Below, in pieces: positions 18,797-28,299 of a stretch of DNA of 63,165 bases. The notes below the pieces were generated by a model, which ran no database searches, had not been told where the DNA came from, and saw nothing but the letters and a program-made list of their open reading frames with translations. A program made the position numbers and the translations under genes. Each line of letters begins with the position of its first letter. Position 1 is the first letter of the stretch. The DNA comes from Microbispora triticiradicis (GTDB taxonomy: Bacteria; Actinomycetota; Actinomycetes; Streptosporangiales; Streptosporangiaceae). Location of the stretch: contig QFZU02000001.1 of NCBI GenBank assembly GCA_003260025.2, positions 1 through 63,165 of the forward strand, written 5' to 3'.

Positions 18797-19647
18797 GTCA
18801 GCGCCCGCGATCGGACGAAGAACAGCCCCTGCGGCCGGATCTGCAGGAACCCGATGATCGCCACGAACACGATCACCTTGGCCAGGCTGGCGTCGCTCCA
18901 GAACTCGGCGTAGGAGTTCAGCAGGCCGAGGCCGATCGCGGCCAGCACCGCGCCGCGCAACTGCCCGAGACCGCCCGCCACGACCACCAGGAACGCGTCG
19001 ACGATGTAGTACGTGCCGAGCGTCGGCCCGACCGGGCCGATCAGCGTGAGGGCGACCCCCGCCACCCCGGCCAGGCCGGAGCCGATGAAGAACGTCCGCT
19101 GGTCGACGCGCCCGGTGTCGATGCCGCTGGTGGCCGCGAGCCTGCGGTTCTGCATCACCGCCCGCATCCGCCGCCCCTGGCCGGTCTTGTGCATGTACGC
19201 CCAGATGGCGAGCACCGACAGCACGGCGAGGGCCATGATGAACAGCCGGTTGTACGGCAGGATGCCGAGGCCCCCGCGCAGCCAGGCCGGTGAGACGACC
19301 TGCACGTTGGGCGCCCCGAACAGGTCCCGGGCCAGTTGCTGGAGCATCAGGCTGACTCCCCAGGTGAGCAGCAGCGTGTCCAGCGGGCGGCCGTAGAAGC
19401 GCCGGATCAGCGTGCGCTCCAGCACCAGGCCCATGAGCCCGGCGACCACGAAGGCCGCCGGCAGGGCGACCAGGAAGCCCACGCCCTGCAGCAGGTAGGC
19501 CGTGTAGGCCCCCGCCATGATGAACTCTCCGTGGGCCATGTTGATCACGCCCATCTGCCCGAACGTGAAGGTCAGCCCGAGAGCGATGAGCAGCAGGACC
19601 GCTCCGATCGACAGTCCGATCGGCAGCTGGTTCAGCACCCCTTCCAC
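18793..19647 (-). CDS. urtB: Urea ABC transporter permease UrtB
   Basis: A 284-residue LivH-class permease. GLTFTFGQMGVINMAHGEFI is the signature N-terminal motif, and GQGRRMRAVMQNRRLAATSG is the ABC coupling loop with the MQN form typical of UrtB. About eight transmembrane helices. Some UrtB proteins have a long extracytoplasmic N-terminal extension; this one does not. It lies 74 bases downstream of urtA. Confidence 0.95.
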   Translation of the reverse strand: MEGVLNQLPIGLSIGAVLLLIALGLTFTFGQMGVINMAHGEFIMAGAYTAYLLQGVGFLVALPAAFVVAGLMGLVLERTLIRRFYGRPLDTLLLTWGVSLMLQQLARDLFGAPNVQVVSPAWLRGGLGILPYNRLFIMALAVLSVLAIWAYMHKTGQGRRMRAVMQNRRLAATSGIDTGRVDQRTFFIGSGLAGVAGVALTLIGPVGPTLGTYYIVDAFLVVVAGGLGQLRGAVLAAIGLGLLNSYAEFWSDASLAKVIVFVAIIGFLQIRPQGLFFVRSRALT

Positions 19648-19721
19648 GTCACCTCCCGACGTTGTCCCGCGCCGGGGCGCGGCGCGCCCCGGTCGCGGCT
19701 GTGTACGGTCATCGGCGGCGG

Positions 19722-20948
19722 TCAGACCAGGCCGCCGGCCCAGGAGTACGTCTTGAGGTAGGGGTCCGGCTTGATCGGCTCACCGGAGTTCCAGACCTCC
19801 TTGATCTGGCCGTCCGGCTGGACGACGCCGATGCGCGCCGTCTTGTACACGTGCTGGTTGTCGCCGTCGATCGTGACCTTGCCCTCGGGGCGGTCGAGCG
19901 AGACGCCGCCGGCCGCCTTCTTCACGGCCTCGACGTCGGTGCTCCCGGCCTTCTTGGCGGCCTCGGCCCACAGGTAGACGGCGTTGTATCCGGCCTCCAT
20001 GGGGTCGGAGGTCACCTTGTCCGCGCCGTACTTGGCCTTGAAGGCGGCGACGAACTTCTGGTTCGCCGGGGTGTCGGTCGTCTGGTAGTAGTTCCAGGCC
20101 ACGAGCTGCCCGGCGACGTTGTCGACGCCGATGCCCTTGACCTCCTCCTCGGCCACCGACACCGACATGACCGGCATCTGCTCGGCGCTGACCCCGGCGC
20201 TCTTGAGCTGCTTGAAGAACGCGACGTTGCTGTCGCCGTTCAGGGTGTTGAACACCGCGTCCGGCTTCGCCTCGGTGATCTTGTTGACCAGCGTGCTGTA
20301 CTCGGTGTGCCCGAGCGGGGTGTACTCCTCGCCGAGGACCTCCATGCCGTTCGCCGCGGCGTACGCCTTGATGATCTTGTTCGCGGTTCTCGGGAAGACG
20401 TAGTCGCTGCCGACGAGGAAGAGCTTCTTCTTGCCCTTCTCCTTCAGGTAGTCGAGCCCGGGGACGATCTGCTGGTTGGTCGTGGCTCCCGTGTAGAAGA
20501 TGTAGGGGGAGCTCTCCAGTCCCTCGTACTGGACCGGATACCACAGCAGCGCCTTGCGCTTCTCGAAGACGGGGAGCATCGCCTTGCGGCTCGCCGACGT
20601 CCAGCCGCCGAAGACGGTGGCGACCTTGTCCTGCGCGATCAGCTTGGTGGCCTTCTCCGCGAACGTCGGCCAGTCGGAGGCGCCGTCCTCCACGACGGGC
20701 TCCAGTTTCTTGCCCAGCACCCCGCCCGCCGCGTTGATCTCATCGATGGCGAGCAGCTCGGCGTCCCTGACCGTGACCTCGCTGATGGCCATGGTGCCGC
20801 TCAGGGAGTGCAGGATGCCGACCTTGATGGTGTTTCCGCCCCCGGACGAGGCCGATGTATCACTTTTTCCAGATTGTCCAGCGCATGCCGCGAGCGTCAC
20901 CGTCGAGAGAGCGATGACCGCCCCGGTACGCCATAATGAGTTACGCAA
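19722..20948 (-). CDS. urtA: Urea-binding lipoprotein UrtA
   Basis: A 408-residue periplasmic-binding-type lipoprotein. The N-terminal lipobox LAAC (Cys22) anchors it outside the membrane. The body is a Venus-flytrap fold of the Leu/Ile/Val-amide group: [20 protein letters not shown], then [20 protein letters not shown] and [20 protein letters not shown], motifs specific to urea and short-chain amide binders. TTG 20948 is the start, with AAGGAGAGG just upstream. First gene of urtABCDE, diverging from ureA with a GlnR box between. Confidence 0.96.
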   Translation of the reverse strand: MRNSLWRTGAVIALSTVTLAACAGQSGKSDTSASSGGGNTIKVGILHSLSGTMAISEVTVRDAELLAIDEINAAGGVLGKKLEPVVEDGASDWPTFAEKATKLIAQDKVATVFGGWTSASRKAMLPVFEKRKALLWYPVQYEGLESSPYIFYTGATTNQQIVPGLDYLKEKGKKKLFLVGSDYVFPRTANKIIKAYAAANGMEVLGEEYTPLGHTEYSTLVNKITEAKPDAVFNTLNGDSNVAFFKQLKSAGVSAEQMPVMSVSVAEEEVKGIGVDNVAGQLVAWNYYQTTDTPANQKFVAAFKAKYGADKVTSDPMEAGYNAVYLWAEAAKKAGSTDVEAVKKAAGGVSLDRPEGKVTIDGDNQHVYKTARIGVVQPDGQIKEVWNSGEPIKPDPYLKTYSWAGGLV

Positions 20949-21070
20949 GTGCCTCTCCTTGCCGCCTACGGCCCCCGCGCCGATCCGTCTGCCGCAAAGG
21001 TGAGCGCGCGCTATTTCCCGTCGAAATCACGACGGTTAACAACTCATTAGCGAAGCCTCACCGCCTTCCG

Positions 21071-21108
21071 GATACGCATACGAAATGCCTGGGTAACGCG
21101 GGAGAAAC
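21071..21108 (+). promoter_or_regulatory. GlnR box between urtA and ureA
   Basis: Four five-base elements with exact six-base spacing: GATAC (21071-21075), GAAAT (21082-21086), GTAAC (21093-21097), GAAAC (21104-21108). The published GlnR consensus is gTnAc-n6-GaAAc-n6-GtnAC-n6-GaAAc; only one base in the first element and the last base of the second differ. It lies 23 bases before ureA and about 120 bases from urtA, so GlnR probably controls urea import and hydrolysis in response to nitrogen supply. Confidence 0.8.
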
Positions 21109-21130
21109 CGCGGGTACCTATCGTCCCGCC

Positions 21131-21429
<299 letters not shown>

Positions 21430-21433
<4 letters not shown>

Positions 21434-21813
21434 GCTCGGCGAGCGGCGCGGGCGCGCCGGGCGAGATCCTGTACGGCGAGGGCGACGTGCCGCTGAACCC
21501 CGGCAGGGAGCGGATCACCCTGAGGGTCGTCAACACGGCGGACCGGCCGGTGCAGGTCGGGTCGCACTACCACTTCGCCGCCGCCAACCCCGGTCTGGGG
21601 TTCGACCGGGAGGCGGCCTGGGGCCACCGCCTCGACATCCCCGCGGGCACCGCCGTCAGGTTCGAGCCCGGCGTGGAGCGCGACGTGACGCTGGTTCCGC
21701 TCGCGGGCGCGCGGGTGGTGCCCGGCCTGCGCCCCGAGTGGGCCGGGCCTCTGGACGGAAGACCGGCGGGGACCGAAAGACCGACGGGTACCGAAAGGAC
21801 GATGGGTGCCTAG
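21430..21813 (+). CDS. ureB: Urease subunit beta
   Basis: A 127-residue structural subunit. [20 protein letters not shown] opens the domain, [20 protein letters not shown] is the UreB hallmark, and [17 protein letters not shown] follows. The last 20 residues contain a short Gly-Arg/Thr-Glu-Arg repeat ([10 protein letters not shown]) beyond the usual end. ATGA overlaps the ureA stop; the 3' end overlaps ureC by eight bases. Confidence 0.97.
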
Positions 21814-23524
21814 TATCGAGCGCTCCCGCTACGCCGCGCTGTACGGGCCGACCACCGGCGACCGGGTGCGACTGGCCGACACCGGCCTGTACGTCGAGGT
21901 GACCGAGGACCTCTCGATGGGGCCCGCCGGGGCCGGCGACGAGGCCGTGTTCGGCGGCGGCAAGGTCATCCGCGAGTCGATGGGACAGGCGCGCGCCACC
22001 AGAGCCGAGGGCGCGGCCGACCTCGTCATCACCGGCGCGGTGATCCTGGACCACTGGGGGGTCGTCAAGGCCGACATCGGCGTGCGCGACGGCCGCATCG
22101 TCGCCATCGGCAAGGCCGGCAACCCCGACACGATGGACGGCGTCCACCCCGATCTGGTCATCGGCCCGTCCACCGAGATCCTCGCGGCCAACGGCAAGAT
22201 CGTCACCGCGGGCGCGGTCGACTCGCACGTCCACCTGATCTGCCCGCAGATCCTCGACGAGGCGCTCGCCTCGGGCGTGACCACGATCGTCGGCGGCGGC
22301 ACCGGGCCCGCCGAGGGCACCAAGGCCACCACCGTGACCGGCGCCTGGTACCTCGGCCGGATGCTGGAGTCGCTGGACGCGTACCCGGTCAACGTGGCCC
22401 TGCTCGGCAAGGGCAACACGGTCAGCGAGGAGGGGCTGCTCGAACAGCTCAGGGCCGGCGCCTCGGGCTTCAAGCTGCACGAGGACTGGGGCACCACCCC
22501 CTCCGCCATCGACGCGTGCCTGCGGGTGTGCGACGCGACGGGCGTGCAGGTCGCCATCCACACCGACACCCTGAACGAGGCGGGGTTCGTGGAGTCGACC
22601 CTGGGCGCCATCGCCGGCCGCGGGATCCACGCCTACCACACCGAGGGCGCCGGGGGCGGGCACGCGCCGGACATCATCACGGTGGCCTCCCACGCCAACG
22701 TGCTGCCGTCGTCCACGAACCCGACCCGGCCGCACACGGTCAACACCCACCACGAGCACCTAGACATGCTCATGGTGTGCCACCACCTCAATCCCTCCAT
22801 CCCGGAGGACCTGGCCTTCGCCGAGTCGCGGATCCGGCCGTCGACGATGGCGGCCGAGGACGTGCTGCACGACATCGGCGCGATCTCGATGATCGGCTCG
22901 GACTCGCAGGCGATGGGGCGCGTGGGCGAGACGGTCATCCGCACCTGGCAGACGGCGCACGTGATGAAGCGCCGCCGGGGCGCGCTGCCCGGCGACGGGC
23001 CGGCCGACAACCTGCGCGCCCGCCGGTACGTCGCGAAGTACACGATCAATCCGGCCGTCGCCCACGGGCTCGACGCGGAGATCGGCTCGGTCGAGCCCGG
23101 CAAGCTCGCGGACCTCGTCCTGTGGACCCCGGCCTTCTTCGGGGTCAAGCCCGATCTCGTGATCAAGGGTGGGGTCATCGCGTACGCGCAGATGGGCGAC
23201 GCGAACGCGTCGATCCCGACGCCGCAGCCGGTGCTGCCCCGCCCGATGTTCGGCGCGGCCCCGGCCACCGCCGCGGCGACGTCGCTGCACTTCGTCGCGC
23301 CGCTCGCGCTAGAGGACGGCCTCGCCGACCGGCTGGCCGTCCGGAGGCGGCTGGCCCCGGTGGCCGACGTCCGCTCCCGGCGCAAGGACGCGATGCCACT
23401 CAACGACGCTCTGCCGGACATCCGGGTGGACCCCGACACGTTCGCCGTACACGTGGACGGCGAGCTCATCGAGCCCGCCCCGGCCGAGACGCTGCCGATG
23501 GCGCAGCGCTACTTCCTCTTCTGA
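21806..23524 (+). CDS. ureC: Urease subunit alpha (catalytic)
   Basis: A 572-residue amidohydrolase holding the dinickel centre. Nickel ligands are seen in DSHVHL, in AIHTDTLNE and [10 protein letters not shown], and in GSDSQAMG. The lysine of GFKLHEDWG is the carbamylated bridge, and MVCHHLN is the active-site flap with its Cys-His pair. The C-terminus ends at the typical [12 protein letters not shown] 21806 lies inside ureB. All catalytic residues are present, so the enzyme should be active once matured by UreD, UreF and UreG. Confidence 0.98.
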   Translation: MPSIERSRYAALYGPTTGDRVRLADTGLYVEVTEDLSMGPAGAGDEAVFGGGKVIRESMGQARATRAEGAADLVITGAVILDHWGVVKADIGVRDGRIVAIGKAGNPDTMDGVHPDLVIGPSTEILAANGKIVTAGAVDSHVHLICPQILDEALASGVTTIVGGGTGPAEGTKATTVTGAWYLGRMLESLDAYPVNVALLGKGNTVSEEGLLEQLRAGASGFKLHEDWGTTPSAIDACLRVCDATGVQVAIHTDTLNEAGFVESTLGAIAGRGIHAYHTEGAGGGHAPDIITVASHANVLPSSTNPTRPHTVNTHHEHLDMLMVCHHLNPSIPEDLAFAESRIRPSTMAAEDVLHDIGAISMIGSDSQAMGRVGETVIRTWQTAHVMKRRRGALPGDGPADNLRARRYVAKYTINPAVAHGLDAEIGSVEPGKLADLVLWTPAFFGVKPDLVIKGGVIAYAQMGDANASIPTPQPVLPRPMFGAAPATAAATSLHFVAPLALEDGLADRLAVRRRLAPVADVRSRRKDAMPLNDALPDIRVDPDTFAVHVDGELIEPAPAETLPMAQRYFLF

Positions 23525-23532
23525 GAGGTGCG

Positions 23533-24639
23533 ATGGACGGCATGCGCGGAGACCCGGCGGCACTGTTGCTGCTGGCCGACTCCCGGCTGCCCGCGGGCGG
23601 GCACGCCCATTCGGGCGGGGTGGAGGAGGCCGTGCGGCTCGGCACGGTCACCGACGTCGACGACCTCGCGCGGTTCCTGCGCGGCAGGCTCGCCACCGCC
23701 GGCCTCGTGACCGCGGCCCTGTCCGCCGCCGCCTGCGAACTCGCGGCCGGCGAACCGGACGTCGTCGGGGGGGCCGGTGGGACGGCCGCGGCCGGTTCGC
23801 CGGCCCCGCCCGTCCGGCCGTACGCCATGGACGCGTCGTGGCGGACAAACGGAAACTGCGGGCCGGGTGCGGCGGCGGAGGACCTCCGCCGGCGGCTGTG
23901 GCGGCGGCTGGACGACGAGGCCGACGCGCGGACCGCGTCGCCCGCCCAGCGGGAGGCCGCACGGACCCAAGGGCGGCTCCTGCTGCGCACCGCCCGCCGG
24001 TTGTGGCCGTCGCCGGCCCTGGAGACGCTGGCGCGGGCCATCCCGGAAGGTCCGCATCACCCGATCGCGCTGGGCGCCGCCGCGGCGTCCGCGGGCTGCG
24101 AGCCCCAGCAGGCCGCGCTGGCCGCCGCCTACACCTCGGTGACGGGCCCGGCCACGGCCGCGGTGCGGCTCCTCGGCCTCGATCCGGTCACCGTCCACCG
24201 GCTGCTCGCCGACCTCGCGCCGGCGCTCAACGACGCGGCCCACGCCGCCTGCGCGTCCCTCATGGACACGGTCCTGACAGACACGACGCTCACTGACACG
24301 ACGCTCGCGGACCCGGCACTCGACGACGCGGCACTCACGGACACGACACCGGCGGGCCCGGCTCTGAGCGGCCCGGCTCTGAGCGGCCCGGCTTCGAGCG
24401 ACCCGGCTCTGAGCGACCCGGCTTCGAGCGGCCCGGCTCTGAGCGACCCGGCTTCGAGCGGCCCGGCGGGTATGGACACCCCGCCTGGCAGCGCCGGTCC
24501 TCCGCCGGGCGACGCGCCCGGACCCGACCAGACGGGATGGCGGGGAGGCTGGGCGGGGCTGCCCGGGCACAGCGCGCCGGCCCTCGACCTCCTCGCCGAA
24601 GGACACCTGGCCAACCCGATGAAGCTCTTCGTCTCCTGA
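23533..24639 (+). CDS. ureF: Urease accessory protein UreF with large repeat insertion
   Basis: A 368-residue UreF; typical length is about 225. The conserved start [20 protein letters not shown] and the core ([54 protein letters not shown]) are intact, as is the C-terminal [11 protein letters not shown]. Between helix [14 protein letters not shown] and that C-terminus lies about 100 residues of low-complexity sequence encoded by 15-base repeats, first TDTTL-like then [10 protein letters not shown]-like. UreF with UreD and UreG loads nickel into UreC. The insertion is probably a disordered surface loop. Confidence 0.93.
   Translation: MDGMRGDPAALLLLADSRLPAGGHAHSGGVEEAVRLGTVTDVDDLARFLRGRLATAGLVTAALSAAACELAAGEPDVVGGAGGTAAAGSPAPPVRPYAMDASWRTNGNCGPGAAAEDLRRRLWRRLDDEADARTASPAQREAARTQGRLLLRTARRLWPSPALETLARAIPEGPHHPIALGAAAASAGCEPQQAALAAAYTSVTGPATAAVRLLGLDPVTVHRLLADLAPALNDAAHAACASLMDTVLTDTTLTDTTLADPALDDAALTDTTPAGPALSGPALSGPASSDPALSDPASSGPALSDPASSGPAGMDTPPGSAGPPPGDAPGPDQTGWRGGWAGLPGHSAPALDLLAEGHLANPMKLFVS
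24271..24468 (+). repeat. 15-bp tandem repeats inside ureF
   Basis: Two consecutive in-frame arrays with a 15-base period. The first (24271-24350) is degenerate and encodes TDTTL-like units. The second (about 24351-24468) is near-exact and alternates GGCCCGGCTCTGAGC with CGACCCGGCTTCGAG-type units, encoding [10 protein letters not shown]. All length changes are multiples of three, so the reading frame survives. Confidence 0.88.
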
Positions 24640-24716
24640 CACCTCCCGAGACGTCCCCGACGTCGCCGACCGGGCCGCGACCCACGCCGCGGCTCACGAG
24701 CAGAAGGGTCCAGATC

Positions 24717-25556
24717 ATGGGCGCCTACCACGACGACCTCCACGACGCGGCCGAGCCGGACGGGCGGGCGCTCCGCCTCGGCATCGGCGGCCCGGTCGGC
24801 AGCGGCAAGACGGCCCTGGTGGCGGCGTTGTGCCGCAGCCTCGGGCCCTCCCTGCGGCTCGGGGTCGTGACCAACGACATCTACACCACCGAGGACGCCG
24901 ACTTCCTGCGCCGGGCGGGGGTGATCGACCCCGAGCGGATCCAGGCGGTGCAGACCGGCTGCTGCCCCCACACCGCGATCCGCGACGACATCGCGGCCAA
25001 CATCGACGCGGTCGAGACGCTGGAGGAGCGGTTCGGGCCGCTCGACCTGGTGATCGTGGAAAGCGGCGGCGACAACCTCACCGCGACCTTCAGCCGCGGC
25101 CTGGCCGACCGGCAGATCTTCGTGCTGGACGTGTCCGGCGGCGACAAGGTGCCGCGCAAGGGCGGGCCGGGGGTGACGACGGCCGACCTGCTGGTGATCA
25201 ACAAGACCGACCTCGCGCCGATGGTCGGCGCCGACCTGACCGTGATGTCCCGCGACGCGGCGGCCGTACGGGAGGGCAGGCCGGTGCTGTTCACCTCGAT
25301 CAGGGAGGACAGGAGCGCGCACATGGTCGCGCAGTGGGTGACCGACATGGTCGACGTCTGGCGTCACGACCACGGCGTCGCCCACCACCACGGCCTCTCC
25401 GCGCACGGTTCCTCCGCGCGGCGTGTCCCGGAAGACGTCTCCCCCGATGGGGTCGCCGCAGACGGGATATCCGTCGACGGGGTCACCGCGGACGACGTCG
25501 CGCCGGAGCGGAAGGAGCACGGGGAGCAGCAGTCGCGTCCCGTCACCGCGCCGTGA
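24717..25556 (+). CDS. ureG: Urease accessory GTPase UreG with C-terminal extension
   Basis: A SIMIBI GTPase of 279 residues that drives nickel insertion. P-loop [17 protein letters not shown], metal-binding [12 protein letters not shown] (CPH), ESGGDNL and NKTDLAP are all present. The family domain ends near [13 protein letters not shown] (about 222). The following 55 residues are an extension with HHH and a [17 protein letters not shown] repeat; the histidines are reminiscent of nickel-binding tails, and no ureE is present. ATG 24717 lies 77 bases after ureF; the 3' end overlaps ureD by four bases. Confidence 0.95.
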   Translation: MGAYHDDLHDAAEPDGRALRLGIGGPVGSGKTALVAALCRSLGPSLRLGVVTNDIYTTEDADFLRRAGVIDPERIQAVQTGCCPHTAIRDDIAANIDAVETLEERFGPLDLVIVESGGDNLTATFSRGLADRQIFVLDVSGGDKVPRKGGPGVTTADLLVINKTDLAPMVGADLTVMSRDAAAVREGRPVLFTSIREDRSAHMVAQWVTDMVDVWRHDHGVAHHHGLSAHGSSARRVPEDVSPDGVAADGISVDGVTADDVAPERKEHGEQQSRPVTAP

Positions 25557-26320
25557 GCACGGCGGCGGTCACCGCGCGGGCGCTGATCAGGACGAGCATG
25601 GCCGACGGCGGCGGCACCCGGCTGGAGACCCTCCGGTCGGACCCGCCGCTGACCCTGCGCCGGACCGGCCCGCGCCGGGTGCATCTGGTCTCGACGGGCG
25701 CCGGTCCCCTGCGGGGCGACCACCTCGATCTCGGCGTGGACGTCGCGCCGGGCACGTCGCTGGAGGTGTGCTCGGTCGCCGCCACGCTGGTGCTGCCGGG
25801 CCTCGCGGAGGCCCCCTCGGTCATGCTGGTGCGGGCGCGGGTGGGGGCCGGCGCGACGCTGCGCTTCTCCCCCGAGCCGACGGTGCTCGCCGCCGGGTGC
25901 TCCCACCGCCTCGTCGTACGGCTCTCGCTGGCGGAGGACGCGACCGTCCTGTGGCGCGAGGAGATCGTGTTCGGGCGGCACGGGGAGCGGCCGGGCCGCT
26001 GCCACGCGAGGTTCGACGCCACCGTCGCCGGACGTCCCCTGCTCCGGCAGAACCTCGTGATCGGCGAGGAGACCGTGGACGGCAGCCCGGCCGTCTACGG
26101 GGACGCCCGGTGCGTCGGCTCCACCCTGGTCGCGGGCCCCGCCTGGCGGCCCTCGGCCGGGGACAAGCGGGAGCGGCGGGCGGTGGTCGGAGAGGGCTGG
26201 GCCGCGCTCCCGCTCGCCGGTCCCGGCGTGCTGGTCTCCGCCCTGGGCGCGGACGCGGTGCAGCTCAGGCGGCGGCTCGAACACGGCGAGGACGCCGCCG
26301 CGTCACACGCGACCGGCTGA
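25553..26320 (+). CDS. ureD: Urease accessory protein UreD
   Basis: A 255-residue scaffold that binds apo-urease and recruits UreF/Ure[21 protein letters not shown] and [20 protein letters not shown] are the conserved N-terminal strands, and [11 protein letters not shown] and [15 protein letters not shown] the central core. GTG 25553 overlaps the ureG stop. Last gene of ureABCFGD. Its TGA begins a six-unit tandem repeat. Confidence 0.94.
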   Translation: MSTAAVTARALIRTSMADGGGTRLETLRSDPPLTLRRTGPRRVHLVSTGAGPLRGDHLDLGVDVAPGTSLEVCSVAATLVLPGLAEAPSVMLVRARVGAGATLRFSPEPTVLAAGCSHRLVVRLSLAEDATVLWREEIVFGRHGERPGRCHARFDATVAGRPLLRQNLVIGEETVDGSPAVYGDARCVGSTLVAGPAWRPSAGDKRERRAVVGEGWAALPLAGPGVLVSALGADAVQLRRRLEHGEDAAASHATG

Positions 26321-26440
26321 ACCGTGCCGACAGCTGAACCGTGCCATGGACCCTGCCCACAACTGAACCGTGCCCACAACTGAACCGTGCCCACAACTGA
26401 ACCGTGCCGATGGACCCTGCCCACAGCTGAAGCGTGCCCC
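26317..26440 (+). repeat. Tandem repeat starting at the ureD stop codon
   Basis: Six units, each starting CTGA: 17, 29, 17, 17, 30 and 14 bases. The core unit is CTGAACCGTGCCCACAA; the longer units contain an extra GGACCCTGCCCACA segment. The TGA of the first unit is the ureD stop, so every unit begins with a copy of the stop codon. Confidence 0.9.
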
Positions 26441-26524
26441 CGGCCACCCCGTCCCCGCCGAATCTCCGCCCGGGACCGCACCCGATCTCCGCATCGGGCG
26501 GCGCCGGGCCGTAGCCTGGTGATC

Positions 26525-27004
26525 GTGCCGGAACCCACGCCGCATTCCGCCCCCCGACCGCACCGCACGAGCGTGGCCGGCGCCCTGCGGGCCGCCGGAG
26601 TGATCGCCGCGGGATTCGTGCTGGCCGTCGCCGCACTGCTCCCGTGGGCCGGGCTCACGGCCGAGTTCGGCGTGATCGACGCGTCGCTCACCGCCGTACG
26701 CGGCGTCGACGAGGGCCCCGGGTGGGTGGTCCTGGGCGCCGGGATCGCCGCGATGCTCCTCGGCGTCCTCGGCGCGATGCGTAACTGGCTTTTCACCGGG
26801 CTGGCGATCCTGCCGGGCGCGGTCGCGGCGTTCGCGCTGGCGATGTTCCTCGCCGATCCGCGCGACCTGGTGAGCCGGCTCGACTTCCAGGTCTCCGGAC
26901 TGCTCCGGGTGCACCCGACGGTCCAGTACGGCTGGTTCGCCGGCCTGCTGGCCTCCGTCGCGCTGGCCGTGCTGGCCTGCGCCGCGCTGCTCCGCCGCCG
27001 CTGA
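26525..27004 (+). CDS. Four-helix membrane protein of unknown function
   Basis: A 159-residue protein with four hydrophobic segments: AAGVIAAGFVLAVAALLPW (about 21-40), GWVVLGAGIAAMLLGVLGAM, FTGLAILPGAVAAFALAMFL and WFAGLLASVALAVLACAALL. No family motif was recognised. The pattern resembles small actinobacterial membrane proteins found near tryptophan genes, but this is weak. GTG 26525 or GTG 26519 could start it; neither has a good ribosome site. It lies 200 bases after ureD on the same strand and is convergent with era. Confidence 0.65.
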   Translation: MPEPTPHSAPRPHRTSVAGALRAAGVIAAGFVLAVAALLPWAGLTAEFGVIDASLTAVRGVDEGPGWVVLGAGIAAMLLGVLGAMRNWLFTGLAILPGAVAAFALAMFLADPRDLVSRLDFQVSGLLRVHPTVQYGWFAGLLASVALAVLACAALLRRR

Positions 27005-27040
27005 CCACGCCGCCGACCATGCCGCCGGACCACCGCCGCG
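27001..27040 (+). repeat. Short repeat at the stop codon of the membrane gene
   Basis: A 12-base period, GACCACGCCGCC (27003-27014) then GACCATGCCGCC (27015-27026) then a degenerate third copy, begins inside the TGA stop (27002-27004). It is low-complexity GC sequence, so the case is weaker than at ureD. Confidence 0.5.
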
Positions 27041-27050
27041 GGCAGCGGGG

Positions 27051-27962
27051 TCAGTCGTAGAAGCCGAGCCGGCGCAGCTGCTTGGGGTCGCGCTGCCACT
27101 CCTTGGCCACCTTGACCCGGAGGTCGAGGTAGACCCGGGTGCCGAGCAGGGCCTCGATCTGCTGCCGGGCGCGGGTGCCCACGTCCTTGAGCCGGGCGCC
27201 GCCCGGGCCGATGACGATCGCCTTCTGGGACTGCCGCTCGACGAACATGTGGGCGTACACGTCGAGCAGGTCGTCGCGGCCCTCCCGGGGGTTCATCTCC
27301 TCCACCATGACGGCGATCGAGTGGGGCAGCTCGTCCCGCACGCCCTCCAGCGCCGCCTCGCGGATCAGCTCGGCGACGAGCACCTGCTCCGGTTCGTCGG
27401 TCAGCTCGCCGCCGACGTACAGCGGGGGCGACTCGGGCAGCCGCTCGATCAGCACGTCGGCGAGGACGCCGAGCTGCTCGCCGCTCTGCCCGGACACCGG
27501 GACGATCTCGGCGAACTCGGCCAGCGCGGACACCGCGAGAAGCTGGTGCGCGATCTGCTCGCGGGTGGCGAGGTCGCACTTGGTCACGACGGCCACGACC
27601 GGGGTCTTCTTGACCGCGGCGAGCTTCTCGACGATGAAGCGGTCGCCCTTGCCGATGGCCTCGTTGGCCGGGACGCAGAACCCGATGACGTCGACCTCGG
27701 TGAGCGTGGACAGCACCAGGCTGTCGAGCCGCTCACCCAGCAGGGTGCGCGGACGGTGGAAGCCGGGGGTGTCGACGATCACCAGCTGGGCGTCCGGCCG
27801 GTGGACGATGCCGCGGATGGCCCGCCGCGTGGTCTGCGGCTTCGACGACGTGATCGCCACCTTGGTGCCGACCAGTGCGTTCATCAGCGTCGACTTGCCG
27901 ACATTGGGCCGGCCGACGAAGCAGGCGAAGCCCGCGCGGAAACCGCTGGGTTCGGCGTTCAC
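27051..27962 (-). CDS. era: GTPase Era (ribosome assembly)
   Basis: A 303-residue GTPase that binds 16S rRNA near its 3' end during 30S maturation. G1 is GRPNVGKST, G2/G3 are SKPQTTR and DTPGFH, G4 is TKCD, and the C-terminal KH domain includes KAIVIGPGGARLKDVGTRAR. GTG 27960-27962 starts one base after the cytidine-deaminase-like gene stops, so the two are co-transcribed. Confidence 0.97.
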   Translation of the reverse strand: MNAEPSGFRAGFACFVGRPNVGKSTLMNALVGTKVAITSSKPQTTRRAIRGIVHRPDAQLVIVDTPGFHRPRTLLGERLDSLVLSTLTEVDVIGFCVPANEAIGKGDRFIVEKLAAVKKTPVVAVVTKCDLATREQIAHQLLAVSALAEFAEIVPVSGQSGEQLGVLADVLIERLPESPPLYVGGELTDEPEQVLVAELIREAALEGVRDELPHSIAVMVEEMNPREGRDDLLDVYAHMFVERQSQKAIVIGPGGARLKDVGTRARQQIEALLGTRVYLDLRVKVAKEWQRDPKQLRRLGFYD

Positions 27963-27963
27963 G

Positions 27964-28299
27964 TCAGATGTACCGGCCCTTCAGCGAGCCGTCCGGGGCG
28001 GCCAGGAACAGCGTGCCGTTGCCCATGTCCTCGACGATGGAGACGTCCTGCTCGCCGGGTTCGTCGGCCTCGCTGACGATCGCCGCCGCCTCCAGCGACT
28101 TCGCGCCGCTGGACACGGCCATGGCCACGGCCACCTGGAGGGCCGAGAGGCGGAGCGAGGGCAGCGTCACCGTCGTCGCGGCGTACGTGCGGCCCGTCTC
28201 GTCACGCACCGCGGCGCCCTCCGGGACGCCCGCGCGTGCCCGCGCCGACCTGGCCAGCGTGATGATTTTGGTGTCCTCGGGGTCCAGCGTCTCTGTCAC
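27964..28299 (-). CDS. Cytidine-deaminase-like protein lacking catalytic residues
   Basis: A 111-residue protein at the position where actinomycetes often carry a gene annotated cytidine deaminase just upstream of era. The fold pattern is visible (LARSARARAGVPEGAAVRDE, TYAATTVTLPSLRLSALQVA, VAMAVSSGA). The zinc site is not: the expected (C/H)-A-E motif reads S-A-L, and there is no PCxxC. It should therefore not deaminate cytidine and may be structural or regulatory. Its GTG overlaps the upstream secreted-protein stop by four bases, giving a three-gene unit with era. Confidence 0.72.
   Translation of the reverse strand: MTETLDPEDTKIITLARSARARAGVPEGAAVRDETGRTYAATTVTLPSLRLSALQVAVAMAVSSGAKSLEAAAIVSEADEPGEQDVSIVEDMGNGTLFLAAPDGSLKGRYI

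Noticed and set aside
16244-20948. Branched-chain amino acid (Liv) transporter
   Set aside because: UrtA-specific [13 protein letters not shown], the UrtD SHGQRQW signature and the divergent urease operon indicate urea.
21010-21055. A second GlnR box nearer urtA (GTTAAC and GAAAT elements)
   Set aside because: Spacing and bases fit poorly in both orientations compared with the box at 21071-21108.
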